Part shown: in pieces, positions 20,733 to 30,855 of the stretch
Position numbering within the stretch: position 1 is the stretch's first letter
Layout of the letters: each line of letters begins with the position of its first letter
DNA from: Chrysogorgia sp. JL179-B06
Taxonomy: Eukaryota; Cnidaria; Anthozoa; Scleralcyonacea; Chrysogorgiidae
DNA: 64,000 nt
NCBI GenBank assembly: GCA_035772405.1
Contig: JAYKKM010000500.1
Location: forward strand, 280,001-344,000
Reading direction: 5' to 3'
Made by a program: the position numbers and the translations under genes
The notes under the pieces: generated by a model
What the model was told of the DNA's origin: nothing
The model's database searches: none
Seen by the model: only the letters and a program-made list of their open reading frames with translations

Positions 20733-20924
20733 ATGAGCACTAAAACCTTGAAGGAGATGGCTATGGAATTTGATAAAAAGCGTGACTCGACAGAGACACT
20801 CTCTTACCAAACTCGTCAGATAGAAGAGTTGGAACAACTACTATCAGACGCTCTAAAACAGGTCACAACAATAAAGTGTGAGTGGGAGACACTAACCGAC
20901 AACTACAAAGTTACTACACTATAG
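20733..20924 (+). CDS. Short coiled-coil protein (63 aa)
   Basis: ATG at 20733 follows the previous stop by 12 bases. Residues 25-50 have heptad spacing (TRQIEELEQLLSDALKQV). It was seen only in A. It may be a small scaffold or oligomerisation factor, but no function can be assigned. Confidence 0.45.
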   Translation: MSTKTLKEMAMEFDKKRDSTETLSYQTRQIEELEQLLSDALKQVTTIKCEWETLTDNYKVTTL

Positions 20925-20954
20925 TCTAAAGATATATATAGTATAGTAACTTAA

Positions 20955-21581
20955 ATGGTTGACGAACGTACAATGAGAATGTTCTATGCTGGGTATACAT
21001 TGGATGAGATTGAGACATCAAAAAAGTGGAGTGGTACTACATTAGGGTACACATTGGACGAGATCAAGAACGGAAGTAAGGACGCAACACCAAAAAAGTG
21101 GAACGACACCACATACTGTTACGAGTGTAGTAACCACAGAACCCAAATCGAAGATGGTGTATTTAGTTGTAACAAGTGTGGAGAGACTACCTACGGACGT
21201 GTGAGAAACTTTGTACCTAACATTTGGATGTACAATAAATCGGCTCATAGTTACAGTAAGTGGTTAGAGAGAATGTTGACTGGACTAGTCAATGAGAGTG
21301 ACATATCAACAGTTGTCAGTGATTTTATAAAAATAGTATGGTCTCTCAAAAGAAACAATTTGATTGTTAATAATATATCGAAATATATTTTCTATGTCAT
21401 AAGAATATGCTCTAGAAGAGGTATAGAGTTGAGAGGTAGTCTTAACGACCTCAAACCTGGTAAGGTTAAGGTACGGTTCGAGTATAACCTATATAACGTA
21501 GTATACAAGGATCTAGGTTGGGATGGGAGAGTAGATCCATACTACAACGAGTGGGTAAATAAAATATATAGTAATATATAA
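20955..21581 (+). CDS. Zinc-ribbon protein, possible VLTF3-like late transcription factor (A)
   Basis: A four-cysteine zinc ribbon lies at residues 54-78 (CYECSNHRTQ...CNKCGETTYG). It is followed by AHSYSKWLERMLTG and a helical region up to a basic C-terminus (YYNEWVNKIY). Zinc ribbon plus a H...WL..(M/I)..G helix is the layout of poxvirus/NCLDV VLTF3-type late transcription factors. The resemblance is suggestive, not proven. Residues 12-20 and 31-39 hold a short repeat, GYTLDEI(E/K). The B homologue (207 aa) keeps the same cysteines. Confidence 0.5.
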   Translation: MVDERTMRMFYAGYTLDEIETSKKWSGTTLGYTLDEIKNGSKDATPKKWNDTTYCYECSNHRTQIEDGVFSCNKCGETTYGRVRNFVPNIWMYNKSAHSYSKWLERMLTGLVNESDISTVVSDFIKIVWSLKRNNLIVNNISKYIFYVIRICSRRGIELRGSLNDLKPGKVKVRFEYNLYNVVYKDLGWDGRVDPYYNEWVNKIYSNI

Positions 21582-21760
21582 TGGCGAGACCAAAAATTTA
21601 CCAAACCAAAGAAGAAGCTTTAGTAGCAGCCAGAGCACAAACCAAAGAGTGGATGAGAACTCACAAGTGGGTGTGTGAGACATGCGATCAGTCATACCAC
21701 GTGACCTCTAAATATAAACACATCAAGACTAAAAAACATTTTAGGAATTTAAACAGCTAG
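21581..21760 (+). CDS. Small C2H2 (U1-like) zinc-finger protein, 59 aa
   Basis: The start codon shares its A with the stop of the upstream zinc-ribbon gene, and its stop overlaps the polymerase stop on the other strand (21757-21760). The sequence has one C-x2-C...H-x5-H finger (CETCDQSYHVTSKYKHIKTKKH) of the matrin/U1 kind. It probably binds nucleic acid. The tight overlaps on both sides support it as a real gene. Not seen in B. Confidence 0.6.
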   Translation: MARPKIYQTKEEALVAARAQTKEWMRTHKWVCETCDQSYHVTSKYKHIKTKKHFRNLNS

Positions 21761-24416
21761 TTCTGGACTATTTTGTAATGTCCATACGCATAGCTAGATA
21801 CACCGTCTGGTAGTATATGTCGCTTGTCGTCAAAGCAACTTAAGGATATCTTATTTATTTCATAGCTTCCTAGTTGGTGGCTCTTACTGCGAATAGTTTT
21901 AATTATGTGAGACATTTGCTCACCATTTGTCAGGACACTTTTATAGTTGTCATGTCTTATATTATTTCTAATGGTACTCTTCTTGATACCTTTAGCAGTC
22001 TTCCCACCTTTTCCATCCTCTTTTATGTAGCTATACATTTTCGACCTTAAACCAACGAACTCAACGATGGGGACTCCCAATGTCTCATCCTTCATTTTAC
22101 CAATAACCTTCTTGTTAGTTAGGTCGAAGTAAGGAGATGACTTGTCATATCCACTAAAGTCGAACACTTCTTTGTTAGCGTACATGTCTTTGTACACATC
22201 CTCCGTCTCAATCTCATACATTAGACTATCCGTGTCTGTGAATAGTAATTTGGCTTTGTTGCCATATTTCTTTTTGATGTTACTGTAGTGGAAGTCGTAC
22301 ATCAATGTCTTTGACAAGTCTAGAATACACATACCTACATATGCTGGTCTGTTTAGAGTTAGTGTCTCTTTGATCTTGTGAACTGCTACCAAGTTATTGT
22401 CAAATATTTTACTGCTAACAAAGGTTGGTTTTGACGTTAGTTTCTTCAGTTTTTCCTCGTCTGTCACTAACTCCACATTCACACGCTTTCGTAGATTCTC
22501 CATAGTCTTTCCAAACACACTATTATTCATGAGCTTGAAGAAGTCTTTCTCAAAGTCATTCTTTGCTTGGGTTCTCTTGTCTGTGTTAAAGTCAATATAT
22601 TGTTTGAGCCATGGTGACTGATCGAACTGAAGTACTCTATGTATCTTCTTAACCTTCATTCCCAAACTCATGTATAATTGTAGGTTTCTATAATGAACAA
22701 CGTACTTACTCTTATCGCTTAGGTTAGGTATAAGTTTTGCAACCTCTCCAACAGATATCTTAAACTTGTTTTGGATTGTCTTACAATAGTTTGACAACAT
22801 ATCACTACTCACTTTCATCCTCTCAGGGGCTAAAGGATAGTCGTTGTGAAGATCGTGTAACTCCTCTGGGTACTCTAAATCAACCTCGAGTATCAACCCT
22901 TTGTCTGACTCGTTGTTATATTTGTCTAGATTGTTGACGTCAAAACCCTCGACCCACTCAAACCCACCAGTCGGTAGATACTGACACATAGCCCAACCAT
23001 AAAGGTTATTCGCATCTAGGTATACGATATGTTTCGATGGTTTACTACTATCATACCCCTTCATGTACTTGTTATTAGCTTCTCCGTGTCTATGCGTTAT
23101 ACAGGAGACACCACCCCGCATTCCTTTCTCGATAAACTGAAACATATCAATGTTAGTCATCAACTTTAGTTTCACTCCCGTCATCTTTAGAGCAGCGTCC
23201 CACGATAGTCCAGGTGACGTGAAGTAATGACAAGGATCTAACTGGTAGTACTGTTTACACGTTCTTCTAAAGTTCTCGAACACGTCAGCCAGTAGTAATA
23301 CGTCAGACTTTAGGTATAGGTCGTGGTACTCACCCATATTCTCCACACCCATTGTCTTCCACACTTCTTGAGCGTGCTCGTAGTCTGTGTCTGACACATG
23401 CTCGTCGTTTAGGATGCTGTAGAAACTCTCCTTTGATGGCAACTCAAGTTCGTTAAACTTATCGAAACTATCCATATAGTCATATGGGTACACACCTTTT
23501 CGCGACATCAACTCTAGCTCCTCACCTTGAAATAGTTCAGACATGTACTTGAGACATTCCTTTGGTAGGTTGTTCACTAGGTTGGCTAGACTAGAGCTCA
23601 TGAATTGGAAACTATCTAGAAACACTAGATGTTTACCTAACATGAATGCCATATATTTCTCCATATTATTTGGTATGACGTTGATTTTCTGACCTAGCTT
23701 ACCTATCTCTTGCATTATGAAGTGACTATCATACCCTCTTATAGATTGTGAAATATGACAGGTATCTTATCAGTCAGTCTATAGTTCCTATTACACAACT
23801 GATGTGCTGAACCTCTATATTTACCAGTGATATGACAATGATCTCTAACTCTCGTTTGTCCCCTTTTATATTTCCTATCACAAATGTGACATTTAGTCGC
23901 TTCCTTGAAGTTAGCCTTATCAGCTCTGGTCAACACCATGTCCTCATTAAAATGCTCCTTTCTGACTTTCTTGCAGTATTTAACCTCCTCTAACATCTTT
24001 TTCATGAACTTCCTAACTGCGTTCTTACCTCGAAACATCTCTACTGGTTTACTATATTTATCGTCATAACAGCATACTACTTTGTATCCATACCCACAGT
24101 CCGTGTGTCTTTGGTACTCGCTAGTGTACGATCCTGTGAGTGGTGTCACGTTGTCGACCTTCTCTGTGATAGCCTCGAAGTCTGCGTATATTACGAATGG
24201 TACCTCTAATTGTTTATGAAAGTTTTCATACTCAAGAGTGCTGTCTTCTTCATCTGGCATCTTGATCGCTTGCTTACCATTTACCACCATACAAACCTCC
24301 TTATGATTCTCAAGAATCTCATTAGTAGTAAAACATTGAAGACAGTATCTACAGATATTCTTACGACACTTGTGTTTAGACTGACCGAACATAAACCTAC
24401 CAAAGTCTTTGATGTA
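21757..24416 (-). pseudogene. Family B DNA polymerase, Polinton A, 3' part
   Basis: This is the exonuclease and polymerase part of a protein-primed family B polymerase (DNA_pol_B_2 type). In order: a C2H2-like finger (CRYCLQCF...H...C), exonuclease motif YADFEAIT, an endonuclease-VII-like CHIC...VRDHCHITGKYRGSAH element, HDLYLKSDVLLLADVFENF, motif A YLDANNLYGWAM, motif B LMNNSVFGK and motif C TDTDSLMYEI. A frameshift near 23738 separates 21757-23715 from 23739-24392. The gene is cut at 24416 by Polinton B and resumes at 40786. It runs leftward, opposite to the polymerase of B. Confidence 0.85.
24411..24416. repeat. Target-site duplication of Polinton B, left
   Basis: GATGTA here is repeated at 40786-40791, just outside the two B termini. 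It encodes two codons of the interrupted A polymerase gene on the minus strand. Confidence 0.9.
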
Positions 24417-25349
24417 AGTAGTATAGCAGATAGGGCTGCGAGCTCATTCGACTTCAAACATGAATATAAACACCAAAACATCATCAAATTTTGCCAAGTC
24501 GCGACTCGACAAATTTGATGATGTTTTGGTGTTTATATTTACGGTTGACGTCGAATAAGCTCGCAGCCCTATCTGCTATACTACTTCAGCAATCGTTAGT
24601 CAGGCTAGACACCCCTCCCACGTTTTCTACTCAATTGATGTCAAACACGCGCGAGACTCACGAGACAATATCAAATTTATACCAAATCGTGGTTTTCGCT
24701 AAATTTGGTACTATTTCAGCCACATTTAAAAAATAGAAAGTGTTCGTTTCAACATTTTCACAAATTTATGTCAAATCACATTTAAGAAAAGTGATCGTTT
24801 CATCACTTTCACAAGTTTGTGTCAAATCACATTTAAGAAAAAAAAAAATAATAATAATAATAATAATAAAAAAAATAAAAAAAATAAAAATAAAAAAAAA
24901 TAAAAATAAATAAGATTAAATTTAAAAAAACCATTTCAACATTTTCACAAATTTGTGTCAAATCACATTTAAGAAAAAATAAACATTTCAACATTTTCAC
25001 AAATTTATATATCGTAAAAGTGTCTCACGCGTGATAAAATTGCCACCTGTTATGCAAATTAGATTATTGCCACCTGTTAATAATAGATTAGTCCGTTTGT
25101 TCACTATTTTCAGTGTTTGTCGCCTCACTTCTAAAATGGTGATCGTACACATATTTCGACGTTGTGATTCCTCCCGACAACAAGCCTAAGAAAGGTACGT
25201 ACGGTGTCACAACCGCGACAATGCTCTCAACATCTTTCTTTAATAGCGGGTCTTTTTGCAACTCGTCGTTTAGTTCGTCAGGATTCTCTATAGCGTTCAA
25301 CCCATCTAGTAAGCTAGCGAATTTGCTGATTAGCAAGTCAGTGAGAAAA
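24417..25349. repeat. Left terminal inverted repeat of Polinton B
   Basis: It matches 39874-40785 in inverted orientation, apart from a 24-bp deletion and small changes on the right. The first 169 bp (24417-24585) form a near-perfect palindrome centred near 24501 (arms from GTAGTATAGCAGATAGGGCT). Next comes a poly(A)/AAT-rich tract near 24840-24910 and four copies of a unit with TTTCAACATTTTCACAAATT and GTCAAATCACATTTAAGAAA. The repeat reaches into the coding sequence of the first minus-strand gene. Confidence 0.85.
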
Positions 25350-25600
25350 GCGTTTGCAATTTCCATTCTCTTCAACTCGTATTGGCGCCATATCTTATCG
25401 ATGACCTTTGCGGACGCTTTTTTAATGTACGCTTCAGATTAGCTTACCATACCATCACCAGACAGTCTAGTAAGTTCAGCTCTCCTAACGTCAATGTCGT
25501 CTTCCACAGTCGAAGTACCATCAGTGTCCTCAACTAATTCCTCAATCGTGGGGTTTTCTTCACTTTTGCGTTTCACCATCACGCTATTACTTATACCCAT
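25088..25600 (-). pseudogene. Conserved Polinton protein of unknown function, B copy, nonsense codon
   Basis: Nearly identical to the intact 170-residue gene of C (56983-57495), but a CAA/CAG-type codon has become TAA at 25439-25441, after about 53 residues. The conserved C-terminal part (VTPYVPFLGLLSGGITTSK) is still open. The last two thirds of the gene are duplicated, inverted, in the right terminal repeat. Confidence 0.75.
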
Positions 25601-25603
25601 ATT

Positions 25604-26203
25604 TTATTGCGGAATAACAACTTCGTAACTGTATGGATAGCGCAGTGAGATTTCAAGTCTAGCGTACTTATTATTTTTTAATGCGGTCACAATCGCCGAC
25701 GCTTCCTCTTTGCTAATGTTTCCAAGATAATCGTCAATAACAACCTTCATGTCGCTCCTACTCGGGCAGTAGAAGCAAACGAGCTTACTAATATTTTCTC
25801 TGTACGGTTTTGCGATCGACGTCAGTTGTTGTGTGATGACAATGACGCTCAACATAAAATGTCGCGCACTAAAAGCTAAGTTGACCAATTGGCTAGTCCT
25901 ATTCTTGACGTCCTGCCCACTTGCACAGTCGTCCAACACAATCAGAGTGTTAGTGCCTTTAAAAACATTTGTTACACACTTGAGAATAGCGTCGACACTG
26001 TCTTGCGCGCAGTCTATCGCTAACACGTCGGGGTCGCGCACATATTTCCAATCTTGATACGCTTTGTTCCACTCGAAAGTAGGGCAAATCAACACAATGT
26101 AGTCAAATTTACCACGATACTTAGATTCCAGTGTTTCTAGCAAATAATGTGTCTTACCACAAGCTGTCATACCAACAATTAGCGCATTAAACGGAGTTTC
26201 CAT
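25604..26203 (-). CDS. Packaging ATPase (FtsK/HerA, A32-like), Polinton B
   Basis: A 199-residue P-loop ATPase with Walker A GMTACGKTHYLLE (residues 11-23), Walker B LIVLDDCASG and the ITQQLTSIAKPYRENIS segment. It is intact, with ATG at 26203. It differs from the C protein at only a few positions and more widely from the A protein. It follows the capsid gene by 15 bases. Confidence 0.87.
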   Translation of the reverse strand: METPFNALIVGMTACGKTHYLLETLESKYRGKFDYIVLICPTFEWNKAYQDWKYVRDPDVLAIDCAQDSVDAILKCVTNVFKGTNTLIVLDDCASGQDVKNRTSQLVNLAFSARHFMLSVIVITQQLTSIAKPYRENISKLVCFYCPSRSDMKVVIDDYLGNISKEEASAIVTALKNNKYARLEISLRYPYSYEVVIPQ

Positions 26204-26218
26204 TAAATTACGCTTGAT

Positions 26219-27457
26219 TTAATACCCGATTGAATGCAACCCATTGTTCACAAAGTTGACCAACCCATCACTCATCACAAACACCCTGCACATAACATTT
26301 GCAGTCGTCGCTTCCTTAGTGATTTCAAGAAGCACACCAGATTGTGTGTTTACGATATTCTTGCCAGTGGCGATGTTGTAATTATCTTGAACGCTCCTCA
26401 AGTCGATGACCAACGCAAAGCCATCTTTATAGAACTTCTGTATGGTCATGAACTGAGCGTGTTCTTCACCCAACCCAAACAGTCGTTTCGCTTCTGCATA
26501 GAACTTCGACTTTGGGATGCCTTGTGAGTACACGCTATTTGGCACACCTTCAATTGTGACTCTAACACTCTCAATATTTGGGTAGAGAAACTCCTCACTG
26601 TCTGTTCGCACCTTATTCGTGAATAGCAACACAATTGCCTTCATGCTTTTTCTTGGTAGATTAATGTTTTCATTCACAATGGTCGTGCCTTTGTCCCATT
26701 CGGTGGTTTTCATCAACGTGACGTGCTCATACGACAAACTACGACCACTTGCATAGCCCGACGCTATTTCGTCAGCGAGCTCCTGGTTATCAATCGTCTC
26801 ATACTCAAGCTCGAGGTTCTCCAGAGTGTATCCGCCCACAGCGCTACCGGATTGCGCCACCATGATGTCTGCGGCCTTCGGAAGTGTGATCACATACTGC
26901 AAGTTGTTGTTCATGCTAAAAGGAGCGTACAACCCGTGGTCATTCATGATTTTACCAAGCTTAATCCGCTGCTTCGTCCCAATCACACCAAACATCAACG
27001 CGTCACTAACTTTAGCGACGTTCCCACTCGTCGCACCACTGTCATCCTTAGAAATTAGCTTTCTCAAGTTCTCACCACCAATACCATAGTCAATCATTTG
27101 GTCTCGCGCAGTAACACTTTCCCAAAGGTCGCGATAGACACCAATGTAATTTTCCCCATTGTTGTCATACACAGTTTCCCCAGCTAGTCTCACAACAAGT
27201 TTCTCAACCAACAACTTGCTAACATTATTCAAGAACCAGCTTTTGGCGTTTGCATTCTTAAAGTTGAACACTAGACCCAACGATCCAGGCACCAAACAGC
27301 TGCTAACCTTAAGCTTCGGTATATCAATGTAAAGTTCCTCGCCAGGACTGACCTTATTAGGGTTCAACGTGATCAAATGCTGTGTTCTCACCACTTTTAT
27401 GACACCCATGGTCGCTCGTCTAAAACCAGGGCTCAACTCTGCTGACGTGACGTTCAT
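26219..27457 (-). CDS. Major capsid protein, Polinton B (412 aa)
   Basis: Full-length and intact. The N-terminal SAELSPGFRRATMG and NPNKVSPGEELYIDIP lead into beta-rich segments with LVVRLAGETVYDN (about residue 90), NLRKLISKDDSGA (about 130), YTLENLELEYETI (about 208), VTIEGVPNSVYSQGIPKS (about 305) and FVMSDGLVNFVNN (C-terminal). Adintovirus and Polinton relatives with this layout are predicted double jelly-roll capsids that form pseudo-hexameric capsomers. An intact capsid in an element with a damaged polymerase suggests recent decay. Confidence 0.82.
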   Translation of the reverse strand: MNVTSAELSPGFRRATMGVIKVVRTQHLITLNPNKVSPGEELYIDIPKLKVSSCLVPGSLGLVFNFKNANAKSWFLNNVSKLLVEKLVVRLAGETVYDNNGENYIGVYRDLWESVTARDQMIDYGIGGENLRKLISKDDSGATSGNVAKVSDALMFGVIGTKQRIKLGKIMNDHGLYAPFSMNNNLQYVITLPKAADIMVAQSGSAVGGYTLENLELEYETIDNQELADEIASGYASGRSLSYEHVTLMKTTEWDKGTTIVNENINLPRKSMKAIVLLFTNKVRTDSEEFLYPNIESVRVTIEGVPNSVYSQGIPKSKFYAEAKRLFGLGEEHAQFMTIQKFYKDGFALVIDLRSVQDNYNIATGKNIVNTQSGVLLEITKEATTANVMCRVFVMSDGLVNFVNNGLHSIGY

Positions 27458-27479
27458 ATACTTTACATATGTTTTGTCA

Positions 27480-28636
27480 CTACCGTTTTAGCTTGTAATA
27501 ATCATACACAAACCACGCAAGTATCACCGCGAGTACCCACAGATTTTGAGCCAACCATGCGAGACCCTTCGCACCCAACGTCAACGCATTGTAAACTAAA
27601 TTAGCCAACCCAACAGCCCATGGACCCATCTTCGTGATTGCGTTCTTAACAGCCTGTGCGAACGACTTTGTGGCCATAGCGCCTTTCACAACAGCAGACC
27701 TACCAGCGATAATAATTGTTGTTATAATCCCAGCCATTGAAATTGCCACAGCGCTCAACCCAACCATATTCTCTTTAGCCCATTCCTTAAATCTCTGAAA
27801 CCTGTCAATGTCGACTTCTTGTTGCTCTCTAACTTCTTCAAGCTTGCGCTGTTCTAGGGTTCTATCTCTGGCTTGCTCAAGTCCTGACTCTCTTTTCAAA
27901 CAAACTCTCGCTCTTCGTCACTCGTGAGACTACTTTGGTCAGCTTTTCTATTAAGCTCTGCCAATCTCCCACTCGTTTCACCTATCACTTCTTGAAAGTG
28001 GTCTGCCTGCGCTTGCAACGCACCAGTGTCGCCTATTCTTGACTCACGCAACGCACTCTCACTTGTCTCAACAGCGTCACACGAGACTTCTACATACTTT
28101 AGACCTTTGTTCATATCGATCTTGTTTGGACTGTCATGCCACTTACCATCTAACACAATTCCTGCATCCTTCGCGAAACCAAGCAAAAGCCCAACGTCAC
28201 CTAGCCTAAGTTCTATTGTGTTGGTGGGGCCATACCCCATACGCCGAACTTTGACCCTACTTTTACCTGTGGCCACCAGTTTCTCCACCACGAAGTCCAC
28301 ATTAACCCCCCTGAGCGTGAGTCGTAGAGCTCTAACCAACGCGTCGAAGTCGTAATGACCCCCACTCAATCGAGTTGTCGCGAGTCCTGGATACGGTATT
28401 CCTAATCTAACATGTAAGAATCGAATATCATCACTACCCATCACATTATCATAGTTCCAAAACACAGTGGCTGTCTTGACTACAATGTGTGGGTTATCGT
28501 GTGTGGCCACTACACTGTAGTCAAAAGTTACAACTTTCTCCACACCTTCAACGAGCACCGTCAACTTTTGAGGACCGTCGTCTACACGTCGCTTTTCAGT
28601 GTAACCACCAGAGTCATACCCATAGTTTAGACTCAT
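27480..28636 (-). pseudogene. Chimera of penton-like and membrane-protein genes (integrase deleted)
   Basis: The frame 27896-28636 starts as a penton-like protein of the C type (KLTVLVEGVEKVV, TATVFWNYDNV, LLGFAKDAG). After GLKYVEVSCDAVETSES it switches to the middle of the coiled-coil membrane protein (LRESRIGDTGALQAQADH). A frameshift near 27896 then separates it from the membrane-protein C-terminus at 27480-27899 (hydrophobic segments, WLAQNLWVLAVILAWFVYD). In C, the penton C-terminus, the whole integrase and the membrane-protein N-terminus lie between these points. One deletion in B removed them all. Confidence 0.8.
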
Positions 28637-28661
28637 TACTTTAGCGTGCGTTTAACGTTAG

Positions 28662-29324
28662 CTACTCAAGCGTCGCATACAAGTCCAACAATATGTCACC
28701 AACGTTGACACCACTACCATATTGGTCAGTCACATTAAACACCAGCTGCGTAAAAGCGCCTTTGTTTATCGACACCTTCGACTCGATGTTGAAGAATTGT
28801 TGAACGGAGCTCTTCAGTGGTTGGGTGGTGGTCAATGGTAGCTCGACGATAACCTCGCTTTTGCTACCATTAACAATATTCTCAGGTCTGTTCACAATGC
28901 TACAACCCACTTGTACATACCTCAACCCTTTGTTAACGTCCACAACATTAGGGCTGACCAAACCACTACTACTCACCGTTGTGTTATCGTTGAACCCTAA
29001 CAGCTCTCCAAATTTAAACAGCTCTAGTTGTTGGTCAGTTTTTATCTCACACTTTGAATTGTGTTTGTTGGCCACTAGCTCGATAGCCCCTAATCCCTTC
29101 AACTCGTCAGCAATCATTTTAAAAGTGTGGTACCCAGACCCAAAAACGTGCTTGTTGCTGTTGTAACTTATTTCATCATTCACACCAGTCTCCACGTTAA
29201 CATAGTCCCAAAAGATGGTCGCTTTTTTCACTAGTAAGTGAGGATCTGAGCCAAACGTCAAAAGTGCCTCTGGTAGATCCACAGTCTCCGTTGGACCTCT
29301 AATCAATACTACAACCCTGACCAT
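28662..29324 (-). CDS. Penton-like minor capsid protein, Polinton B
   Basis: A 220-residue protein from ATG 29324. It is closest to the N-terminal domain of the A fusion: VVVLIRGPTETVDLPE, ATIFWDYVNVETG, FGSGYHTFKMIADEL, ELFKFGELLGFND, a central NGSKSE and a final beta-rich FNVTDQYGSGVNVGDILLDL. It ends in a stop rather than running into an integrase. B therefore carried two penton paralogues, one A-like (this) and one C-like (the chimera next to it). Penton assignment is by family resemblance. Confidence 0.6.
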   Translation of the reverse strand: MVRVVVLIRGPTETVDLPEALLTFGSDPHLLVKKATIFWDYVNVETGVNDEISYNSNKHVFGSGYHTFKMIADELKGLGAIELVANKHNSKCEIKTDQQLELFKFGELLGFNDNTTVSSSGLVSPNVVDVNKGLRYVQVGCSIVNRPENIVNGSKSEVIVELPLTTTQPLKSSVQQFFNIESKVSINKGAFTQLVFNVTDQYGSGVNVGDILLDLYATLE

Positions 29325-29368
29325 ATATAATGTAGCACGTGTTATGTGTAACATATGGTATATTATAT

Positions 29369-30853
29369 ATGCAGAAAGCCCTTCACGACTACTATGGAAA
29401 GTACTACAAACGCGCGATGGCTAACACATCGAAGGCTACACACGACGCAAAGGCAGACCTCATCAAAAAGTACCCCCACGCTACTTTGAGCAAATTCGAG
29501 TTCTATCCAAATATTTCGCAAGATGGTAAGATCATGAGTGTCGACGTGTATTTCAGAAACAACGACATCCTCAGCACAGACATAACCAGTGCAACCTTCA
29601 AAAATGATAAAAACATGTGGAAGTGGCTACACAATAGTAAGTTCCCAATAATATGGCAAGGTGGTGGGACTATCCAACCACTGCCAAAAGGTCACAAGAA
29701 CCACTGGGGACTTTGGGACGGCTATCCAACAGAAAATGTGTTAAATTATCCAGTGAATAACTTCAAAGTCTTTGTTAACCAAAATAGCTACTTCATGTCA
29801 AAGCTACCAGTCTTGCGAGTCACCACGTCAAAGACAAAATCAGAGTGGGATGACAACGAATCTTACTACCGCATTGTGTTTGCGACGTATTGCGCGAGTT
29901 TCTGTTGTGGAGTGTCGTTGCAACATTTATCAGTGTCACAAGAAGTCCATCCTGTGGTCACAAGTGTGATGAGATTTCATTTGTACTTCACCATTAGAAG
30001 ACTTCTCAGAAGAATGGAGGGTGGTGAGACCATGAGATCAATAAGTAGAGAGTTCAACGCTTCCGAATTGTATGGCAAGATTTCTAAGATCCCTAGAAAA
30101 CACTACTACCAGAATAAAGTCCTGAGCGATGGCACTTTAGGCGAATCCAGGGTCTACACACTCAACGACATCCATAACGATTACAAACGATATGTCGCGC
30201 GATTGTCAGATGGCTTTACCAACATTGGGCTGCAATATCTAAATCAAAGCATAGAAGCCTTTGTGTACTCCACACTTGGTGCGCAAGCGAGAACACGTGT
30301 GTCAGTCGTTGGTGGTTCTGCAGGAAGTTTAGAAACCCAACAAGAATTCCGCAAGTTGTTTTCTGACAGTGTTATTCAGTATGACGTGTCGACATGGATT
30401 CTCAACATGAACAAATCGATTAGAGACACCAACGTTGTCCAAAATCTTGCAGTGTCGCCAAGTACATGGTTGATGCCAAGTAATGTGGTGATTCTCAAGA
30501 ATAAAATCGCTGGGTACAACAACTTATTAAAGGTTGCTACAGAGTCCATGAAATTTGGGGTGAACACTAGCTTGAATGCAACAACACCAACAATTACGGC
30601 TAAAAAAGTCCACCAAGAAAATGTGGTGACTCACTCATTAGTAGTACCAACGACCGTGAAGAAAAAAGCTCACCAAGAAAATGTAGCGGGGCCAACTAAT
30701 CTTGTGGCTAAAAAAGTTTACCAAGAAAGTGCGGCACCACTTCCCATGAGAAAAGCAGTGGCCACAAGTAAGTCAGACACGACAACGCTGGCGATAGTGT
30801 TAGGGTTCTCAGCGGTGTCTGGCTATCTGCTAACCAAATACACCTTGAAGTAG
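29369..30853 (+). CDS. Conserved Polinton protein with C-terminal anchor, Polinton B (494 aa)
   Basis: ATG 29369 directly follows GGTATATTATAT. Residues 1-100 hold a helical, basic region (AHDAKADLIKKYPHATLSKF like). Residues 110-200 carry NHWGLWDGYPTENVLNYPV and ATYCASFCCGVSLQHL. A long helical region follows with RRLLRRMEGGE and STLGAQARTRVSVVGG. The C-terminal part has three spaced HQEN/YQES motifs in a low-complexity linker and a hydrophobic anchor (LAIVLGFSAVSGYLLTKY). It is one of the best-conserved proteins between A, B and C, which suggests a structural role. No named family is recognised. Confidence 0.75.
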   Translation: MQKALHDYYGKYYKRAMANTSKATHDAKADLIKKYPHATLSKFEFYPNISQDGKIMSVDVYFRNNDILSTDITSATFKNDKNMWKWLHNSKFPIIWQGGGTIQPLPKGHKNHWGLWDGYPTENVLNYPVNNFKVFVNQNSYFMSKLPVLRVTTSKTKSEWDDNESYYRIVFATYCASFCCGVSLQHLSVSQEVHPVVTSVMRFHLYFTIRRLLRRMEGGETMRSISREFNASELYGKISKIPRKHYYQNKVLSDGTLGESRVYTLNDIHNDYKRYVARLSDGFTNIGLQYLNQSIEAFVYSTLGAQARTRVSVVGGSAGSLETQQEFRKLFSDSVIQYDVSTWILNMNKSIRDTNVVQNLAVSPSTWLMPSNVVILKNKIAGYNNLLKVATESMKFGVNTSLNATTPTITAKKVHQENVVTHSLVVPTTVKKKAHQENVAGPTNLVAKKVYQESAAPLPMRKAVATSKSDTTTLAIVLGFSAVSGYLLTKYTLK

Positions 30854-30855
30854 TA

